Notes: generated by a model from the sequence alone, not told the origin. 64,000 nucleotides of DNA from Streptomyces sp. ML-6 (GCF_030116705.1 NZ_JAOTIK010000001.1:4678501-4742500); one strand, 5' to 3'. Numbered from the stretch's first letter, positions 52,851 through 63,336 are shown. Made by a program: numbers and translations.

Positions 52851-52992
52851 GGGGGAGCGGCGGCTCATGCCACCCGGTGCGGTCGGTGGGGTGTCGGCTC
52901 GCGACACCTGGCGCGGCTGGTGGGGGAGCGGCGGCTCATGCCACCCGGTGCGGTCGGTGGGGTGTCGGCTCGCGACACTCGGCGCGGTCGGT
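52851..52992. repeat. 71-bp tandem repeat, two copies
   Basis: Units start with GGGGGAGCGGCGGCTCATGCC at 52851 and 52922 in part (shared first bases GGGGGAGCGGCGGCTCATG) and are nearly identical for 60 bases, diverging at the end (CTGG against TCGG). A third partial unit may follow. Confidence 0.85.
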
Positions 52993-53041
52993 GGGGCGGC
53001 GGCGGAAGCGGAGCCTCCGGGCCGTCGCCACGTGCCCGCGT

Positions 53042-53069
53042 TTGACCGGGCGACCACGCGGGGTAAGAT
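53042..53069 (+). promoter_or_regulatory. Promoter of the S10 ribosomal cluster
   Basis: TTGACC (53042-53047), a 16-bp spacer and TAAGAT (53064-53069). It is the best vegetative promoter match upstream of rpsJ. Confidence 0.7.
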
Positions 53070-53344
53070 CCTCCGCCCGATTGGCCAGGCCCACACCCCG
53101 TGTGGCACACTGACCAGGTTGCTCGGTTGAGTGTCAATGCTGCGCGCCTCCCGCCGGGAGGACTGGAAGCGAGTCCCACAGTACTCGTCGACCCCCTGCG
53201 GGTCGGACGTACGGGAATCTTCCGGGAAGCGTCAGCGGGGCATCGGCCAGGCGCCCGGTGGGTGTTTCGCCCCCGGTCCTGCGGTCCTCGGGCCCGCACC
53301 CCCTTGGTTGGGAAATCCTTCGGGAGATCTGCGTAGAGGGGATG

Positions 53345-53369
53345 CGACACGCCCGACCGCGTGGGTCGG
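53345..53369 (+). promoter_or_regulatory. Leader element shared with the rpsL leader
   Basis: 24 of 25 bases match 36770-36794, including the hairpin CCGACC-GCGT-GGGTCGG. Here it ends 63 bases before rpsJ. Confidence 0.75.
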
Positions 53370-53432
53370 AGGTGGAGTCGTAAGAACCCTCGGGTCCCAG
53401 AGCGTTAGAGAGAGACAGGACTACTAGTAGCC

Positions 53433-53741
53433 ATGGCGGGACAGAAGATCCGCATCCGGCTCAAGGCCTACGACCACGAGGTCATCGACTCCTCGGCGAA
53501 GAAGATCGTCGAGACGGTGACCCGCACTGGTGCGTCGGTCGCGGGCCCGGTGCCGCTGCCCACTGAGAAGAACGTGTACTGCGTCATCAAGTCGCCGCAC
53601 AAGTACAAGGACTCGCGCGAGCACTTCGAGATGCGCACGCACAAGCGCCTCATCGACATCCTCGACCCCACGCCGAAGACGGTTGACTCGCTGATGCGTC
53701 TCGACCTGCCGGCGGGCGTCGACATCGAGATCAAGCTCTGA
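53433..53741 (+). CDS. rpsJ: 30S ribosomal protein S10
   Basis: 102-residue S10 (also NusE, which binds NusB and NusG in antitermination and coupling). It contains [33 protein letters not shown] and the terminal [11 protein letters not shown]. The Shine-Dalgarno sequence is weak (AGGA about 13 bases away). First gene of the fused S10-spc cluster. Confidence 0.99.
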   Translation: MAGQKIRIRLKAYDHEVIDSSAKKIVETVTRTGASVAGPVPLPTEKNVYCVIKSPHKYKDSREHFEMRTHKRLIDILDPTPKTVDSLMRLDLPAGVDIEIKL

Positions 53742-53754
53742 GGTGACGCGCGAG

Positions 53755-54399
53755 ATGGCTAAGAACATTAAGGGCGTCCTGGGCGAGAAGCTCGGCATGA
53801 CCCAGGTCTGGGACGAGAACAACCGGGTCGTCCCGGTGACCGTCGTCAAGGCCGGGCCCTGTGTCGTCACCCAGGTCCGCACCAACGACACCGACGGCTA
53901 CGAGGCAGTCCAGATCGCCTTCGGCGAGATCGACCCCCGCAAGGTGAACAAGCCCCTCAAGGGTCACTTCGCCAAGGCCGACGTGACCCCGCGCCGCCAC
54001 CTGGTGGAGCTCCGCACCGCCGACGCCAGCGAGTACACGCTCGGCCAGGAAGTCACCGCCGAGGTGTTCGAGTCCGGCGTCAAGGTCGACGTCACGGGCA
54101 AGAGCAAGGGCAAGGGCTTCGCCGGTGTCATGAAGCGTCACAACTTCAAGGGCCTCGGCGCCGGTCACGGCACCCAGCGCAAGCACCGCTCTCCCGGTTC
54201 CATCGGTGGCTGCGCCACCCCGGGCCGTGTGTTCAAGGGCCTCCGCATGGCGGGCCGCATGGGCAACGAGCGGGTCACCACCCAGAACCTGACCGTTCAC
54301 GCCGTTGACGCGGAGAAGGGCCTGCTCCTCATCAAGGGCGCAGTCCCCGGTCCGAACGGCGGCCTCGTCCTGGTCCGTACCGCGGCCAAGGGGGCTTGA
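53755..54399 (+). CDS. rplC: 50S ribosomal protein L3
   Basis: 214-residue early-assembly protein near the peptidyl transferase centre. It starts [30 protein letters not shown] precedes the ATG, and a GTG four codons upstream is less likely. [15 protein letters not shown] marks the central extension reaching the 23S core. 13 bases after rpsJ. Confidence 0.98.
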   Translation: MAKNIKGVLGEKLGMTQVWDENNRVVPVTVVKAGPCVVTQVRTNDTDGYEAVQIAFGEIDPRKVNKPLKGHFAKADVTPRRHLVELRTADASEYTLGQEVTAEVFESGVKVDVTGKSKGKGFAGVMKRHNFKGLGAGHGTQRKHRSPGSIGGCATPGRVFKGLRMAGRMGNERVTTQNLTVHAVDAEKGLLLIKGAVPGPNGGLVLVRTAAKGA

Positions 54400-54406
54400 G
54401 GAACCG

Positions 54407-55057
54407 ATGAGCACCATTGACATCCTTTCGCCGGCAGGCGACAAGGCCGGGACCGTCGAGCTCCCCGCGGAGATCTTCGACGCCAAGACCAGCGTTCCGC
54501 TGATCCACCAGGTCGTTGTCGCGCAGCTGGCAGCTGCCCGTCAGGGCACGCACAAGACCAAGACCCGCGGCGAAGTCCGTGGTGGCGGCAAGAAGCCGTA
54601 CCGCCAGAAGGGCACCGGCCGCGCCCGTCAGGGTTCGACCCGCGCTCCGCAGTTCGCCGGCGGTGGCGTCGTCCACGGCCCCGTGCCGCGTGACTACTCG
54701 CAGCGGACCCCGAAGAAGATGAAGGCCGCCGCCCTGCGCGGTGCCCTCTCGGACCGGGCCCGTCACTCCCGCATCCACGTCGTCACCGGCGTGGTCGAGG
54801 GTGCCGTCTCCACCAAGGCCGCCCGGACGCTGTTCGGCAAGATCTCGGAGCGCAAGAACCTGCTCCTGGTCGCCGACCGCTCCGACGAGGCCGCGTGGCT
54901 GTCCGCCCGCAACCTGCCCCAGGTGCACATCCTGGAGCCGGGCCAGCTGAACACGTACGACGTGATCGTCTCTGACGACGTGGTCTTCACCCAGGCCGCC
55001 TTCGAGTCCTTCGTGTCTGGCCCCCAGACCGCTGAGACCGAAGGGAGCGACGCCTGA
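54407..55057 (+). CDS. rplD: 50S ribosomal protein L4
   Basis: 216-residue L4; its loop ([19 protein letters not shown]) lines the exit tunnel and contains the region mutated in some macrolide-resistant strains, here normal. In enterobacteria L4 autoregulates the S10 operon; that is not shown for Streptomyces. ATG with GAGGAA upstream; the stop overlaps the rplW start. Confidence 0.98.
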   Translation: MSTIDILSPAGDKAGTVELPAEIFDAKTSVPLIHQVVVAQLAAARQGTHKTKTRGEVRGGGKKPYRQKGTGRARQGSTRAPQFAGGGVVHGPVPRDYSQRTPKKMKAAALRGALSDRARHSRIHVVTGVVEGAVSTKAARTLFGKISERKNLLLVADRSDEAAWLSARNLPQVHILEPGQLNTYDVIVSDDVVFTQAAFESFVSGPQTAETEGSDA

Positions 55058-55380
55058 TGAGCGAGGCGACCGTTACCAGCAAGACCTTCACGGACCCGCG
55101 CGACGTTCTCGTCAAGCCGGTTGTTTCCGAGAAGAGCTACGCGCTGCTCGACGAGAACAAGTACACGTTCATCGTCGCGCCCGGCTCCAACAAGACCCAG
55201 ATCAAGCAGGCCGTGGAAGCGGTCTTCTCGGTCAAGGTCACCGGGGTCAACACGATCAACCGGCAGGGCAAGCGCAAGCGCACCCGCACCGGTTTCGGCA
55301 AGCGCGCCGACACGAAGCGCGCCATCGTGACCCTCGCCGAGGGCGACCGTATCGACATCTTCGGCGGCCCGACCTCCTGA
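55057..55380 (+). CDS. rplW: 50S ribosomal protein L23
   Basis: 107-residue tunnel-exit protein that docks trigger factor and SRP. Contains [19 protein letters not shown] and [23 protein letters not shown] overlaps the rplD stop (TGATG). Confidence 0.98.
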   Translation: MSEATVTSKTFTDPRDVLVKPVVSEKSYALLDENKYTFIVAPGSNKTQIKQAVEAVFSVKVTGVNTINRQGKRKRTRTGFGKRADTKRAIVTLAEGDRIDIFGGPTS

Positions 55381-55419
55381 CGGAGGTCGAGTCGTCCGGA
55401 ATCGGACGAGGACTGAGAA

Positions 55420-56256
55420 ATGGGTATCCGCAAGTACAAGCCGACGACCCCGGGCCGTCGTGGCTCCAGCGTCGCCGACTTTGTCGAGATCACGCGGTCC
55501 ACGCCGGAGAAGTCGCTGGTCCGCCCCCTGCACAGCAAGGGCGGCCGTAACAACGCCGGTCGTGTGACCGTTCGCCACCAGGGCGGTGGCCACAAGCGCG
55601 CCTACCGAGTGATCGACTTCCGTCGTCACGACAAGGACGGCGTGCCGGCCAAGGTCGCGCACATCGAGTACGACCCCAACCGCACCGCGCGCATCGCGCT
55701 CCTGCACTACGCGGACGGCGAGAAGCGCTACATCATCGCCCCCCGTGGCCTGTCGCAGGGCGACCGTGTCGAGAACGGCCCGGCCGCCGACATCAAGCCC
55801 GGCAACAACCTGGCGCTGCGCAACATCCCGGTCGGTACGACCATCCACGCCATCGAGCTGCGGCCCGGCGGCGGCGCGAAGTTCGCCCGCTCCGCGGGTG
55901 CCTCCGTGCAGCTGCTGGCGAAGGAGGGCTCCATGGCCCACCTCCGCATGCCGTCCGGTGAGATCCGCCTGGTCGACGCCCGCTGCCGCGCCACGATCGG
56001 CGAGGTCGGCAACGCCGAGCAGTCGAACATCAACTGGGGCAAGGCCGGCCGCATGCGCTGGAAGGGCGTCCGCCCGACCGTCCGCGGTGTCGCGATGAAC
56101 CCGGTTGACCACCCGCACGGTGGTGGTGAGGGCAAGACCTCCGGTGGTCGCCACCCGGTCTCGCCGTGGGGTCAGAAGGAGGGTCGTACTCGTTCGCCGA
56201 AGAAGGCATCGAACAAGTACATCGTCCGCCGCCGCAAGACGAACAAGAAGCGCTAG
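55420..56256 (+). CDS. rplB: 50S ribosomal protein L2
   Basis: 278-residue L2, needed for subunit joining and peptidyl transferase structure. It contains [15 protein letters not shown], the central RNA-binding domain, and the conserved [17 protein letters not shown] segment with the critical His. ATG with GAGGACTGAGAA upstream. Confidence 0.99.
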   Translation: MGIRKYKPTTPGRRGSSVADFVEITRSTPEKSLVRPLHSKGGRNNAGRVTVRHQGGGHKRAYRVIDFRRHDKDGVPAKVAHIEYDPNRTARIALLHYADGEKRYIIAPRGLSQGDRVENGPAADIKPGNNLALRNIPVGTTIHAIELRPGGGAKFARSAGASVQLLAKEGSMAHLRMPSGEIRLVDARCRATIGEVGNAEQSNINWGKAGRMRWKGVRPTVRGVAMNPVDHPHGGGEGKTSGGRHPVSPWGQKEGRTRSPKKASNKYIVRRRKTNKKR

Positions 56257-56268
56257 GAGCGGGTTTAG

Positions 56269-56550
56269 ATGCCGCGCAGTCTCAAGAAGGGGCCCTTCGT
56301 CGACGGCCACCTCATCAAGAAGGTGGACGCACAGAACGAGGCAGGCACCAAGAACGTCATCAAGACCTGGTCCCGTCGCTCGATGATCGTCCCGGCCATG
56401 CTGGGTCACACCATCGCGGTGCACAACGGCAAGATCCACGTCCCGGTGTTCGTCACCGAGTCGATGGTCGGCCACAAGCTCGGCGAGTTCTCGCCGACTC
56501 GCACCTTCCGAGGCCACGTCAAGGACGACCGGAAGTCGAAGCGCCGCTAA
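56269..56550 (+). CDS. rpsS: 30S ribosomal protein S19
   Basis: 93-residue head protein partnering S13. Starts [15 protein letters not shown] and contains [16 protein letters not shown]. 12 bases after rplB, with GGAGCGGG upstream. Confidence 0.99.
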   Translation: MPRSLKKGPFVDGHLIKKVDAQNEAGTKNVIKTWSRRSMIVPAMLGHTIAVHNGKIHVPVFVTESMVGHKLGEFSPTRTFRGHVKDDRKSKRR

Positions 56551-56593
56551 CCGCGGAGTGGAACGACTGATGACTTACACCGAAGGGACAACC

Positions 56594-56941
56594 ATGGAAG
56601 CCAGGGCCCAGGCGCGGTACATCCGCGTCACGCCCATGAAGGCCCGCCGCGTGGTGGACCTCATCCGTGGCATGGATGCCACGGAGGCTCAGGCGGTCCT
56701 GCGTTTCGCCCCGCAGGCCGCGAGCGTGCCGGTTGGCAAGGTGCTGGACAGCGCCATCGCCAACGCCGCACACAACTACGACCACACCGACGCCTCCACG
56801 CTGGTCATCAGCGAGGCGTACGTGGACGAGGGCCCGACCCTGAAGCGGTTCCGTCCGCGTGCCCAGGGCCGTGCCTACCGGATCCGTAAGCGGACCAGCC
56901 ACATCACCGTGGTCGTCAGCAGCAAGGAAGGAACCCGGTAA
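56594..56941 (+). CDS. rplV: 50S ribosomal protein L22
   Basis: 115-residue tunnel protein. I start at ATG 56594 ([20 protein letters not shown]) with GAAGGGACAACC upstream; a frame opening 36 bases earlier lacks homology. The tunnel hairpin is near [13 protein letters not shown]. The stop overlaps the rpsC ATG. Confidence 0.98.
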   Translation: MEARAQARYIRVTPMKARRVVDLIRGMDATEAQAVLRFAPQAASVPVGKVLDSAIANAAHNYDHTDASTLVISEAYVDEGPTLKRFRPRAQGRAYRIRKRTSHITVVVSSKEGTR

Positions 56942-57780
56942 TGGGCCAGAAGGTAAACCCGCACGGGTTCCGACTCGGCATTACCACGGACTTCAAGTCC
57001 CGTTGGTACGCCGACAAGCTGTACAAGGACTACGTCAAGGAAGACGTCGCCATTCGTCGCATGATGACGAAGGGCATGGAGCGGGCCGGCATCTCCAAGG
57101 TGGAGATCGAGCGCACCCGCGACCGCGTCCGCGTTGACATCCACACCGCTCGCCCGGGCATCGTCATCGGCCGCCGCGGCGCCGAGGCCGACCGCATCCG
57201 CGGCGAGCTGGAGAAGCTGACCGGCAAGCAGGTCCAGCTGAACATCCTCGAGGTCAAGAACCCCGAGGTGGACGCCCAGCTGGTGGCCCAGGCCGTCGCC
57301 GAGCAGCTCTCCTCCCGCGTCTCCTTCCGTCGGGCCATGCGCAAGAGCATGCAGAGCTCGATGAAGGCCGGCGCCAAGGGCATCAAGATCCAGTGCGGTG
57401 GCCGCCTCGGCGGCGCCGAGATGTCCCGCTCGGAGTTCTACCGCGAGGGCCGTGTGCCCCTGCACACCCTCCGCGCGAACGTCGACTACGGCTTCTTCGA
57501 GGCCAAGACGACCTTCGGCCGCATCGGCGTGAAGGTCTGGATCTACAAGGGCGACGTCAAGAACATCGCCGAGGTCCGCGCCGAGAACGCCGCTGCCCGC
57601 GCCGGCAACCGCCCGGCCCGTGGCGGCGCCGACCGTCCGGCCGGTCGTGGCCGCGGTGGCGAGCGTGGCGGTCGCGGCCGCAAGCCGCAGCAGCAGTCGG
57701 CTCCGGCTGCCGAGGCCACCAAGGCCGAGGCTCCCGCCGCTGCCGCTCCGGCCGCCGAGAGCACCGGAACGGAGGCCTGA
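56941..57780 (+). CDS. rpsC: 30S ribosomal protein S3 with extended tail
   Basis: 279-residue S3 at the mRNA entry tunnel, with KH domain [18 protein letters not shown] and the C-terminal [13 protein letters not shown]. About 60 extra residues rich in Arg, Gly, Pro and Ala (for example [18 protein letters not shown]) extend the C-terminus, as in other Streptomyces. Start ATG overlaps the rplV stop (TAATG). Confidence 0.99.
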   Translation: MGQKVNPHGFRLGITTDFKSRWYADKLYKDYVKEDVAIRRMMTKGMERAGISKVEIERTRDRVRVDIHTARPGIVIGRRGAEADRIRGELEKLTGKQVQLNILEVKNPEVDAQLVAQAVAEQLSSRVSFRRAMRKSMQSSMKAGAKGIKIQCGGRLGGAEMSRSEFYREGRVPLHTLRANVDYGFFEAKTTFGRIGVKVWIYKGDVKNIAEVRAENAAARAGNRPARGGADRPAGRGRGGERGGRGRKPQQQSAPAAEATKAEAPAAAAPAAESTGTEA

Positions 57781-57785
57781 CCGAA

Positions 57786-58205
57786 ATGCTGATCCCCCGT
57801 AGGGTCAAGCACCGCAAGCAGCACCACCCGAAGCGCAGCGGTATGTCCAAGGGTGGCACGCAGGTTGCGTTCGGCGAGTACGGCATCCAGGCGCTGACCC
57901 CGGCGTACGTGACGAACCGCCAGATCGAGGCAGCTCGTATCGCGATGACCCGCCACATCAAGCGTGGCGGCAAGGTCTGGATCAACATCTACCCGGACCG
58001 CCCCCTGACGAAGAAGCCCGCCGAGACCCGCATGGGTTCCGGTAAGGGTTCTCCCGAGTGGTGGATCGCGAACGTCAAGCCCGGTCGGGTGATGTTCGAG
58101 CTGTCCTACCCGAACGAGAAGATTGCTCGTGAGGCGCTCACCCGCGCTGCTCACAAGCTTCCGATGAAGTGCCGCATCGTTCGGCGCGAGGCAGGTGAGG
58201 CGTGA
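57786..58205 (+). CDS. rplP: 50S ribosomal protein L16
   Basis: 139-residue L16 near the A site. Starts [19 protein letters not shown], contains GYGIQAL-like [21 protein letters not shown] and [19 protein letters not shown]. 5 bases after rpsC; its stop overlaps the rpmC start. Confidence 0.99.
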   Translation: MLIPRRVKHRKQHHPKRSGMSKGGTQVAFGEYGIQALTPAYVTNRQIEAARIAMTRHIKRGGKVWINIYPDRPLTKKPAETRMGSGKGSPEWWIANVKPGRVMFELSYPNEKIAREALTRAAHKLPMKCRIVRREAGEA

Positions 58206-58429
58206 TGTCGGCCGGAACCAAGGCGTCCGAGCTGCGCGAGCTGGGCAACGAGGAGCTGCTCAACAAGCTCCGCGAGGCCAAGGAAGAGCTGTTCAACCTC
58301 CGCTTCCAGGCGGCGACCGGGCAGCTCGAGAACCACGGTCGGCTCAAGTCCGTCCGTAAGGACATCGCCCGGATCTACACCCTGATGCGCGAGCGCGAGC
58401 TGGGCATCGAGACGGTGGAGAGCGCCTGA
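58205..58429 (+). CDS. rpmC: 50S ribosomal protein L29
   Basis: 74-residue two-helix protein at the tunnel exit ([27 protein letters not shown] in part). ATG overlaps the rplP stop; its own stop overlaps the rpsQ ATG. Confidence 0.98.
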   Translation: MSAGTKASELRELGNEELLNKLREAKEELFNLRFQAATGQLENHGRLKSVRKDIARIYTLMRERELGIETVESA

Positions 58430-58713
58430 TGAGCGAGAAGACTGTGACTGAGACGAACACCGACCGCGGTTTCCGCAAGACCCGTGAGGGTCTGGTCGTC
58501 AGCGACAAGATGGACAAGACCGTCGTCGTCGCTGTCGAGGACCGTGTCAAGCACGCGCTGTACGGCAAGGTCATCCGCCGTACGAACAAGCTCAAGGCGC
58601 ACGACGAGCAGAACGCCGCCGGCGTCGGCGACCGCGTCCTCCTGATGGAGACCCGGCCGCTGTCCGCCACGAAGCGGTGGCGCGTCGTCGAGATCCTCGA
58701 GAAGGCCAAGTAA
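58429..58713 (+). CDS. rpsQ: 30S ribosomal protein S17
   Basis: 94-residue OB-fold protein with a short actinobacterial N-terminal extension ([13 protein letters not shown]). Contains [20 protein letters not shown] and [18 protein letters not shown]. It is the last gene of the S10 operon in enterobacteria; here a hairpin region follows. Confidence 0.98.
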   Translation: MSEKTVTETNTDRGFRKTREGLVVSDKMDKTVVVAVEDRVKHALYGKVIRRTNKLKAHDEQNAAGVGDRVLLMETRPLSATKRWRVVEILEKAK

Positions 58714-58715
58714 TT

Positions 58716-58794
58716 CCTGAGGGGCATTCCCCTCAGGCAAGTTCCGCCAGGCTCGGCGGGGAGCTGCGCACATCGACTTGCGCAGCCCCCGCCG
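58716..58794 (+). terminator. Double hairpin at the S10/spc junction
   Basis: CCTGAGGGG (58716-58724) pairs with 58729-58737, loop CATT. A second larger stem-loop uses CTGCGCA/TGCGCAG (58764-58770 and 58779-58785) with G-C-rich flanks to about 58756 and 58794. There is no T tract. It could be an attenuator or a processing site within the cluster. Confidence 0.6.
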
Positions 58795-58822
58795 GGAACC
58801 GGCAGACGATCAGGAGATAGAC

Positions 58823-59191
58823 GTGATCCAGCAGGAGTCGCGACTTCGCGTCGCCGACAACACGGGTGCGAAGGAAATCCTCACCATCCGTGTTCTCGGT
58901 GGTTCGGGTCGCCGCTACGCGGGCATCGGTGACGTCATCGTCGCCACCGTCAAGGACGCGATCCCCGGTGGCAACGTGAAGAAGGGTGACGTCGTCAAGG
59001 CCGTCATCGTTCGCACCGTCAAGGAGCGTCGCCGTCAGGATGGCTCGTACATCCGCTTCGACGAGAACGCCGCCGTCATTCTGAAGAACGACGGTGACCC
59101 CCGCGGCACCCGCATCTTCGGCCCCGTGGGCCGGGAACTGCGCGAGAAGAAGTTCATGAAGATCATCTCGCTCGCGCCGGAGGTGCTGTAA
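58823..59191 (+). CDS. rplN: 50S ribosomal protein L14
   Basis: 122-residue interface protein. GTG start ([19 protein letters not shown]) with AGGAGATAG upstream; an in-frame extension of 15 codons crosses the hairpin and is not supported. Signature [21 protein letters not shown]. First gene of the classical spc group. Confidence 0.98.
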   Translation: MIQQESRLRVADNTGAKEILTIRVLGGSGRRYAGIGDVIVATVKDAIPGGNVKKGDVVKAVIVRTVKERRRQDGSYIRFDENAAVILKNDGDPRGTRIFGPVGRELREKKFMKIISLAPEVL

Positions 59192-59193
59192 GC

Positions 59194-59517
59194 ATGAAGA
59201 TCAAGAAGGGCGACCTGGTCCAGGTCATCACCGGTAAGGACAAGGGCAAGCAGGGCAAGGTCATCGTGGCCTACCCGGCTCAGGACCGTGTCCTCGTCGA
59301 GGGTGTCAACCGGGTCAAGAAGCACACCAAGGCCGGTCAGACGGCTCGCGGTTCGCAGACCGGCGGCATCGTCACCACCGAGGCCCCGATTCACGTCAGC
59401 AACGTACAGCTGGTTGTGGAGAAGGACGGCAAGAAGGTCGTCACCCGCGTCGGCTACCGCTTCGACGACGAGGGCAACAAGATCCGCGTTGCCAAGCGGA
59501 CCGGTGAGGACATCTGA
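59194..59517 (+). CDS. rplX: 50S ribosomal protein L24
   Basis: 107-residue assembly initiator with a KOW motif ([20 protein letters not shown]). Two bases after rplN. The stop overlaps the rplE ATG. Confidence 0.98.
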   Translation: MKIKKGDLVQVITGKDKGKQGKVIVAYPAQDRVLVEGVNRVKKHTKAGQTARGSQTGGIVTTEAPIHVSNVQLVVEKDGKKVVTRVGYRFDDEGNKIRVAKRTGEDI

Positions 59518-60074
59518 TGACTGCCACCACTGCGCCGCGTCTCAAGACGCGCTACCGCGAGGAAATCGCCGGCAAGCTGCGTGAGGAGTTCTCCTACGAG
59601 AACGTCATGCAGATCCCCGGCCTGGTCAAGATCGTGGTCAACATGGGTGTGGGCGACGCCGCCCGCGACTCCAAGCTGATCGACGGCGCCGTGCGCGACC
59701 TCACCACGATCACCGGCCAGAAGCCCGCCGTCACCAAGGCCCGCAAGTCCATCGCGCAGTTCAAGCTGCGCGAGGGCCAGCCGATCGGCTGCCACGTCAC
59801 CCTCCGCGGTGACCGGATGTGGGAGTTCCTGGACCGTACGCTGTCGCTCGCGCTGCCGCGTATCCGTGACTTCCGCGGTCTGTCGCCGAAGCAGTTCGAC
59901 GGCCGTGGCAACTACACCTTCGGTCTCACGGAGCAGGTCATGTTCCACGAGATCGACCAGGACAAGATCGACCGGGTCCGGGGCATGGACATCACCGTGG
60001 TCACCACGGCGACCAACGACGACGAGGGTCGTGCTCTCCTTCGTCACCTCGGCTTCCCGTTCAAGGAGAACTGA
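59517..60074 (+). CDS. rplE: 50S ribosomal protein L5
   Basis: 185-residue 5S rRNA binder of the central protuberance. Contains [20 protein letters not shown] and [24 protein letters not shown] overlaps the rplX stop. Confidence 0.98.
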   Translation: MTATTAPRLKTRYREEIAGKLREEFSYENVMQIPGLVKIVVNMGVGDAARDSKLIDGAVRDLTTITGQKPAVTKARKSIAQFKLREGQPIGCHVTLRGDRMWEFLDRTLSLALPRIRDFRGLSPKQFDGRGNYTFGLTEQVMFHEIDQDKIDRVRGMDITVVTTATNDDEGRALLRHLGFPFKEN

Positions 60075-60076
60075 CC

Positions 60077-60262
60077 GTGGCGAAGAAGGCTCTGATCGCT
60101 AAGGCCGCCCGTAAGCCGAAGTTCGGCGTCCGCGGGTACACCCGCTGCCAGCGCTGCGGCCGGCCCCACTCCGTCTACCGCAAGTTCGGCCTGTGCCGCG
60201 TGTGCCTCCGTGAGATGGCTCACCGTGGCGAGCTGCCGGGCGTGACCAAGAGCTCCTGGTAA
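60077..60262 (+). CDS. rpsZ: 30S ribosomal protein S14, zinc-binding type Z
   Basis: 61-residue S14 with the zinc site CQRC (residues 24-27) and CRVC (40-43). GTG start two bases after rplE. Streptomyces also have a longer zinc-free S14 under Zur control elsewhere; this is the zinc-containing housekeeping form. Confidence 0.98.
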   Translation: MAKKALIAKAARKPKFGVRGYTRCQRCGRPHSVYRKFGLCRVCLREMAHRGELPGVTKSSW

Positions 60263-60486
60263 CTCTCCTCCGCCCCCCGGGCGTTGGAAGTACCCGGAAG
60301 CTCTCGGTAAGCATCTGGTCGGCAGGAGCCCCGCCTTTCATGCCGTAGGCTTGAAGGGTTGGGCGCCTGCCGCCCATGACCGACTTACTACGCCGTAGGT
60401 CCCCGCACCGCACCCGTCCCGCCACTGAGTGGGGAGAGGGATGGCGCATACAGGAAACCCCGGCGAGAGAGGCCGAAGGCCAATTC
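60263..60486 (+). other. Intra-operon gap before rpsH
   Basis: 224 bp without a gene inside an otherwise tight cluster. It holds no perfect long hairpin. An internal promoter or RNA regulator is possible, but I could not place hexamers with confidence. Confidence 0.5.
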
Positions 60487-60885
60487 ATGACCATGACTGA
60501 TCCCATCGCAGACATGCTCACGCGTCTGCGCAACGCGAACTCGGCGTACCACGACTCCGTCGTGATGCCGCACAGCAAGATCAAGTCGCACATCGCGGAA
60601 ATCCTCAAGCAGGAGGGTTTCATCACCGGCTGGAAGGTCGAGGACGCCGAGGTCGGCAAGAACCTCGTCCTCGAGCTGAAGTTCGGTCCGAACCGCGAGC
60701 GCTCGATCGCCGGCATCAAGCGCATCTCGAAGCCGGGTCTGCGTGTTTACGCAAAGTCCACCAACCTGCCGAAGGTCCTCGGCGGCCTGGGCGTGGCGAT
60801 CATCTCCACGTCCCACGGTCTCCTGACCGGCCAGCAGGCTCAGAAGAAGGGCGTAGGTGGGGAAGTCCTCGCCTACGTCTGGTAG
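60487..60885 (+). CDS. rpsH: 30S ribosomal protein S8
   Basis: 132-residue 16S rRNA binder, spc operon autoregulator in enterobacteria. Starts [21 protein letters not shown] and contains [17 protein letters not shown]. An ATG two codons later is possible; the Shine-Dalgarno sequence is weak (AGAGAGGCCGAAGGCC). Confidence 0.98.
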   Translation: MTMTDPIADMLTRLRNANSAYHDSVVMPHSKIKSHIAEILKQEGFITGWKVEDAEVGKNLVLELKFGPNRERSIAGIKRISKPGLRVYAKSTNLPKVLGGLGVAIISTSHGLLTGQQAQKKGVGGEVLAYVW

Positions 60886-60906
60886 TCGGGAACGGAGGAA
60901 TAGCTC

Positions 60907-61446
60907 ATGTCGCGTATCGGCAAGCTCCCCATCCAGGTTCCCGCCGGTGTGGACGTCACCATCGATGGCCGCACGGTCGCGGTGAAGGGCCCCAAGGGCA
61001 CCCTCACGCACACCGTCGCGTCGCCGATCGAGGTCACCAAGGGTGAGGACGGCGTTCTCAACGTCACCCGCCCGAACGACGAGCGTCAGAACAAGGCCCT
61101 CCACGGCCTGTCCCGCACGCTGGTGGCGAACATGATCACCGGTGTGACCCAGGGATACACCAAGGCGCTCGAGATCAGCGGTGTCGGTTACCGCGTCCAG
61201 GCGAAGGGCTCCAACCTGGAGTTCGCCCTGGGCTACAGCCACCCGATCGTCGTCGAGGCGCCGGAAGGCATCACCTTCAAGGTCGAGTCCCCGACCAAGC
61301 TGTCCGTCGAGGGCATCGACAAGCAGAAGGTCGGCGAAGTCGCGGCCAACATCCGCAAGCTGCGGAAGCCCGACCCGTACAAGGCGAAGGGCGTCAAGTA
61401 CGCCGGCGAAGTCATCCGCCGCAAGGTCGGAAAGGCTGGTAAGTAG
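60907..61446 (+). CDS. rplF: 50S ribosomal protein L6
   Basis: 179-residue two-domain protein near the sarcin-ricin loop. Contains [31 protein letters not shown] and the C-terminal [27 protein letters not shown] precedes the ATG. Confidence 0.99.
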   Translation: MSRIGKLPIQVPAGVDVTIDGRTVAVKGPKGTLTHTVASPIEVTKGEDGVLNVTRPNDERQNKALHGLSRTLVANMITGVTQGYTKALEISGVGYRVQAKGSNLEFALGYSHPIVVEAPEGITFKVESPTKLSVEGIDKQKVGEVAANIRKLRKPDPYKAKGVKYAGEVIRRKVGKAGK

Positions 61447-61448
61447 CC

Positions 61449-61832
61449 ATGGCATACGGCGTGAAGATCGCCAAGGGCGACGCCTACAAGCGTGCCGCCC
61501 TCAAGCGTCGCCACATCCGTGTCCGCAAGCACATCTCCGGTACGCCGGAGCGTCCGCGCTTGGTCGTGACGCGGTCCAACCGCCACATGGTGGCCCAGGT
61601 CATCGACGACATCGCGGGCCACACGCTCGCGTCGGCGTCGACCCTGGACGTCTCCATCCGTGGTGGCGAGGGCGACAAGAGCACCCAGGCCAAGCAGGTC
61701 GGCGCCCTGGTCGCTGAGCGCGCCAAGGCCGCAGGCGTCGAGGCCGTCGTGTTTGACCGCGGTGGTAACCAGTACGCCGGGCGGATTGCCGCTCTGGCTG
61801 ACGCCGCCCGTGAAGCCGGTCTGAAGTTCTGA
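61449..61832 (+). CDS. rplR: 50S ribosomal protein L18
   Basis: 127-residue 5S rRNA binder. Contains [19 protein letters not shown] and [20 protein letters not shown]. Two bases after rplF. Confidence 0.98.
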   Translation: MAYGVKIAKGDAYKRAALKRRHIRVRKHISGTPERPRLVVTRSNRHMVAQVIDDIAGHTLASASTLDVSIRGGEGDKSTQAKQVGALVAERAKAAGVEAVVFDRGGNQYAGRIAALADAAREAGLKF

Positions 61833-61878
61833 GCCCGGTTCCTACGCACAGCGGACGTAACAGAGAGAGGTAAATCCA

Positions 61879-62484
61879 ATGGCTGGACCCCAGCGCCGCG
61901 GAAGCGGTGCCGGTGGCGGCGAGCGGCGGGACCGGAAGGGCCGTGACGGCGGCGCAGCTGCCGCCGAGAAGACCGCGTACGTCGAGCGCGTCGTCGCGAT
62001 CAACCGCGTCGCCAAGGTTGTGAAGGGTGGTCGTCGCTTCAGCTTCACCGCGCTGGTCGTGGTGGGCGACGGTGACGGCACCGTCGGTGTCGGCTACGGC
62101 AAGGCCAAGGAAGTTCCCGCGGCCATCGCCAAGGGCGTGGAAGAGGCCAAGAAGAACTTCTTCAAGGTCCCGCGCATCCAGGGCACCATCCCCCACCCGA
62201 TCCAGGGTGAGAAGGCTGCGGGCGTCGTCCTGCTGAAGCCTGCTTCCCCCGGTACCGGTGTTATCGCCGGTGGCCCGGTGCGCGCCGTCCTGGAGTGCGC
62301 CGGCGTTCACGACATCCTGTCGAAGTCGCTCGGCTCCGACAACGCGATCAACATCGTGCACGCGACCGTGGAGGCCCTCAAGGGCCTGCAGCGTCCCGAG
62401 GAGATCGCGGCCCGCCGCGGTCTGCCGCTCGAGGACGTCGCCCCCGCGGCTCTGCTCCGTGCGCGTGCGGGAGCGGGTGCGTAA
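61879..62484 (+). CDS. rpsE: 30S ribosomal protein S5
   Basis: 201-residue accuracy protein with a Gly/Arg-rich N-terminal extension (about 1-33). The double-stranded-RNA-binding domain ([19 protein letters not shown]) and [20 protein letters not shown] follow. AGAGAGAGG precedes the ATG. The stop overlaps the rpmD ATG. Confidence 0.98.
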   Translation: MAGPQRRGSGAGGGERRDRKGRDGGAAAAEKTAYVERVVAINRVAKVVKGGRRFSFTALVVVGDGDGTVGVGYGKAKEVPAAIAKGVEEAKKNFFKVPRIQGTIPHPIQGEKAAGVVLLKPASPGTGVIAGGPVRAVLECAGVHDILSKSLGSDNAINIVHATVEALKGLQRPEEIAARRGLPLEDVAPAALLRARAGAGA

Positions 62485-62666
62485 TGGCTCGCCTCAAGAT
62501 CACGCAGACGAAGTCGTACATCGGCAGCAAGCAGAACCACCGCGACACCCTTCGTTCGCTCGGGCTGAAGCGCCTGAACGACGTGGTCGTCAAGGAGGAC
62601 CGCCCCGAGTTCCGCGGCATGGTGCACACCGTCCGCCACCTCGTGACGGTTGAGGAGGTCGACTGA
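62484..62666 (+). CDS. rpmD: 50S ribosomal protein L30
   Basis: 60-residue L30 ([40 protein letters not shown]). ATG overlaps the rpsE stop (TAATG). Confidence 0.98.
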   Translation: MARLKITQTKSYIGSKQNHRDTLRSLGLKRLNDVVVKEDRPEFRGMVHTVRHLVTVEEVD

Positions 62667-62667
62667 C

Positions 62668-63123
62668 ATGGCGGAGAACAACCCGCTGAAGGCCCATGAC
62701 CTCCGGCCCGCCCCGGGCGCCAAGACCGCCAAGACCCGTGTGGGTCGTGGTGAGGCGTCCAAGGGTAAGACCGCCGGTCGTGGCACCAAGGGCACCAAGG
62801 CCCGTTACCAGGTTCCGGAGCGCTTCGAGGGTGGGCAGATGCCCCTCCACATGCGTCTCCCGAAGCTCAAGGGCTTCAAGAACCCGTTCCGCACCGAGTA
62901 CCAGGTCGTGAACCTGGACAAGCTCGCGACCCTCTACCCCGAGGGTGGCGAGGTCACCGTGGCCGACCTGGTCGCCAAGGGTGCCGTGCGCAACAACCAC
63001 CTCGTCAAGGTCCTCGGACAGGGCGAGATCTCCGTGGCGCTGCAGGTTTCGGTTGACGCCGTCTCCGGCTCCGCCAAGGAGAAGATCACCGCCGCCGGCG
63101 GTACCGTCACCGAGCTCGTCTGA
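62668..63123 (+). CDS. rplO: 50S ribosomal protein L15
   Basis: 151-residue late-assembly protein, starting [20 protein letters not shown] with the glycine-rich RNA-binding segment [14 protein letters not shown] and the C-terminal [10 protein letters not shown]. One base after rpmD, with TGAGGAGG in the preceding coding sequence. A terminator follows. Confidence 0.98.
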   Translation: MAENNPLKAHDLRPAPGAKTAKTRVGRGEASKGKTAGRGTKGTKARYQVPERFEGGQMPLHMRLPKLKGFKNPFRTEYQVVNLDKLATLYPEGGEVTVADLVAKGAVRNNHLVKVLGQGEISVALQVSVDAVSGSAKEKITAAGGTVTELV

Positions 63124-63148
63124 GACAACTCGATGGCCTGAACATCCG

Positions 63149-63182
63149 ACCGGGGATGCCTCTCAAATGGGGCATCCCCGGT
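63149..63182 (+). terminator. Hairpin between rplO and secY
   Basis: ACCGGGGATGCC (63149-63160) pairs perfectly with 63171-63182, followed by TGGTCGTTCCT. It suggests that secY has its own promoter in the 154 bp that follow; TTGACC at 63267 is a possible -35 without a convincing -10. Confidence 0.75.
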
Positions 63183-63336
63183 TGGTCGTTCCTAGGGGGG
63201 CATGGTCGCCGGTAAGGTGGCGTGCGTTGTTGTGTGGTACCCCCTGGGCACTGCCCGGGACCTTTGACCGTTTACGTATTCGTCGATCCTCAAGACCGTC
63301 ACCTCTTCGCATTGCGCGGGGGTCGCAGGAGGCACC

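Larger units (their letters stand above)
52724..53432. other. Gene-free interval upstream of the S10 cluster
   Basis: 709 bp holding a 71-bp tandem repeat (52851-52992), a promoter (53042-53069) and a long rpsJ leader of about 355 nt with the conserved hairpin element. A second weak -10 (CACACT, 53105-53110) is possible. I see no gene. Confidence 0.7.
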
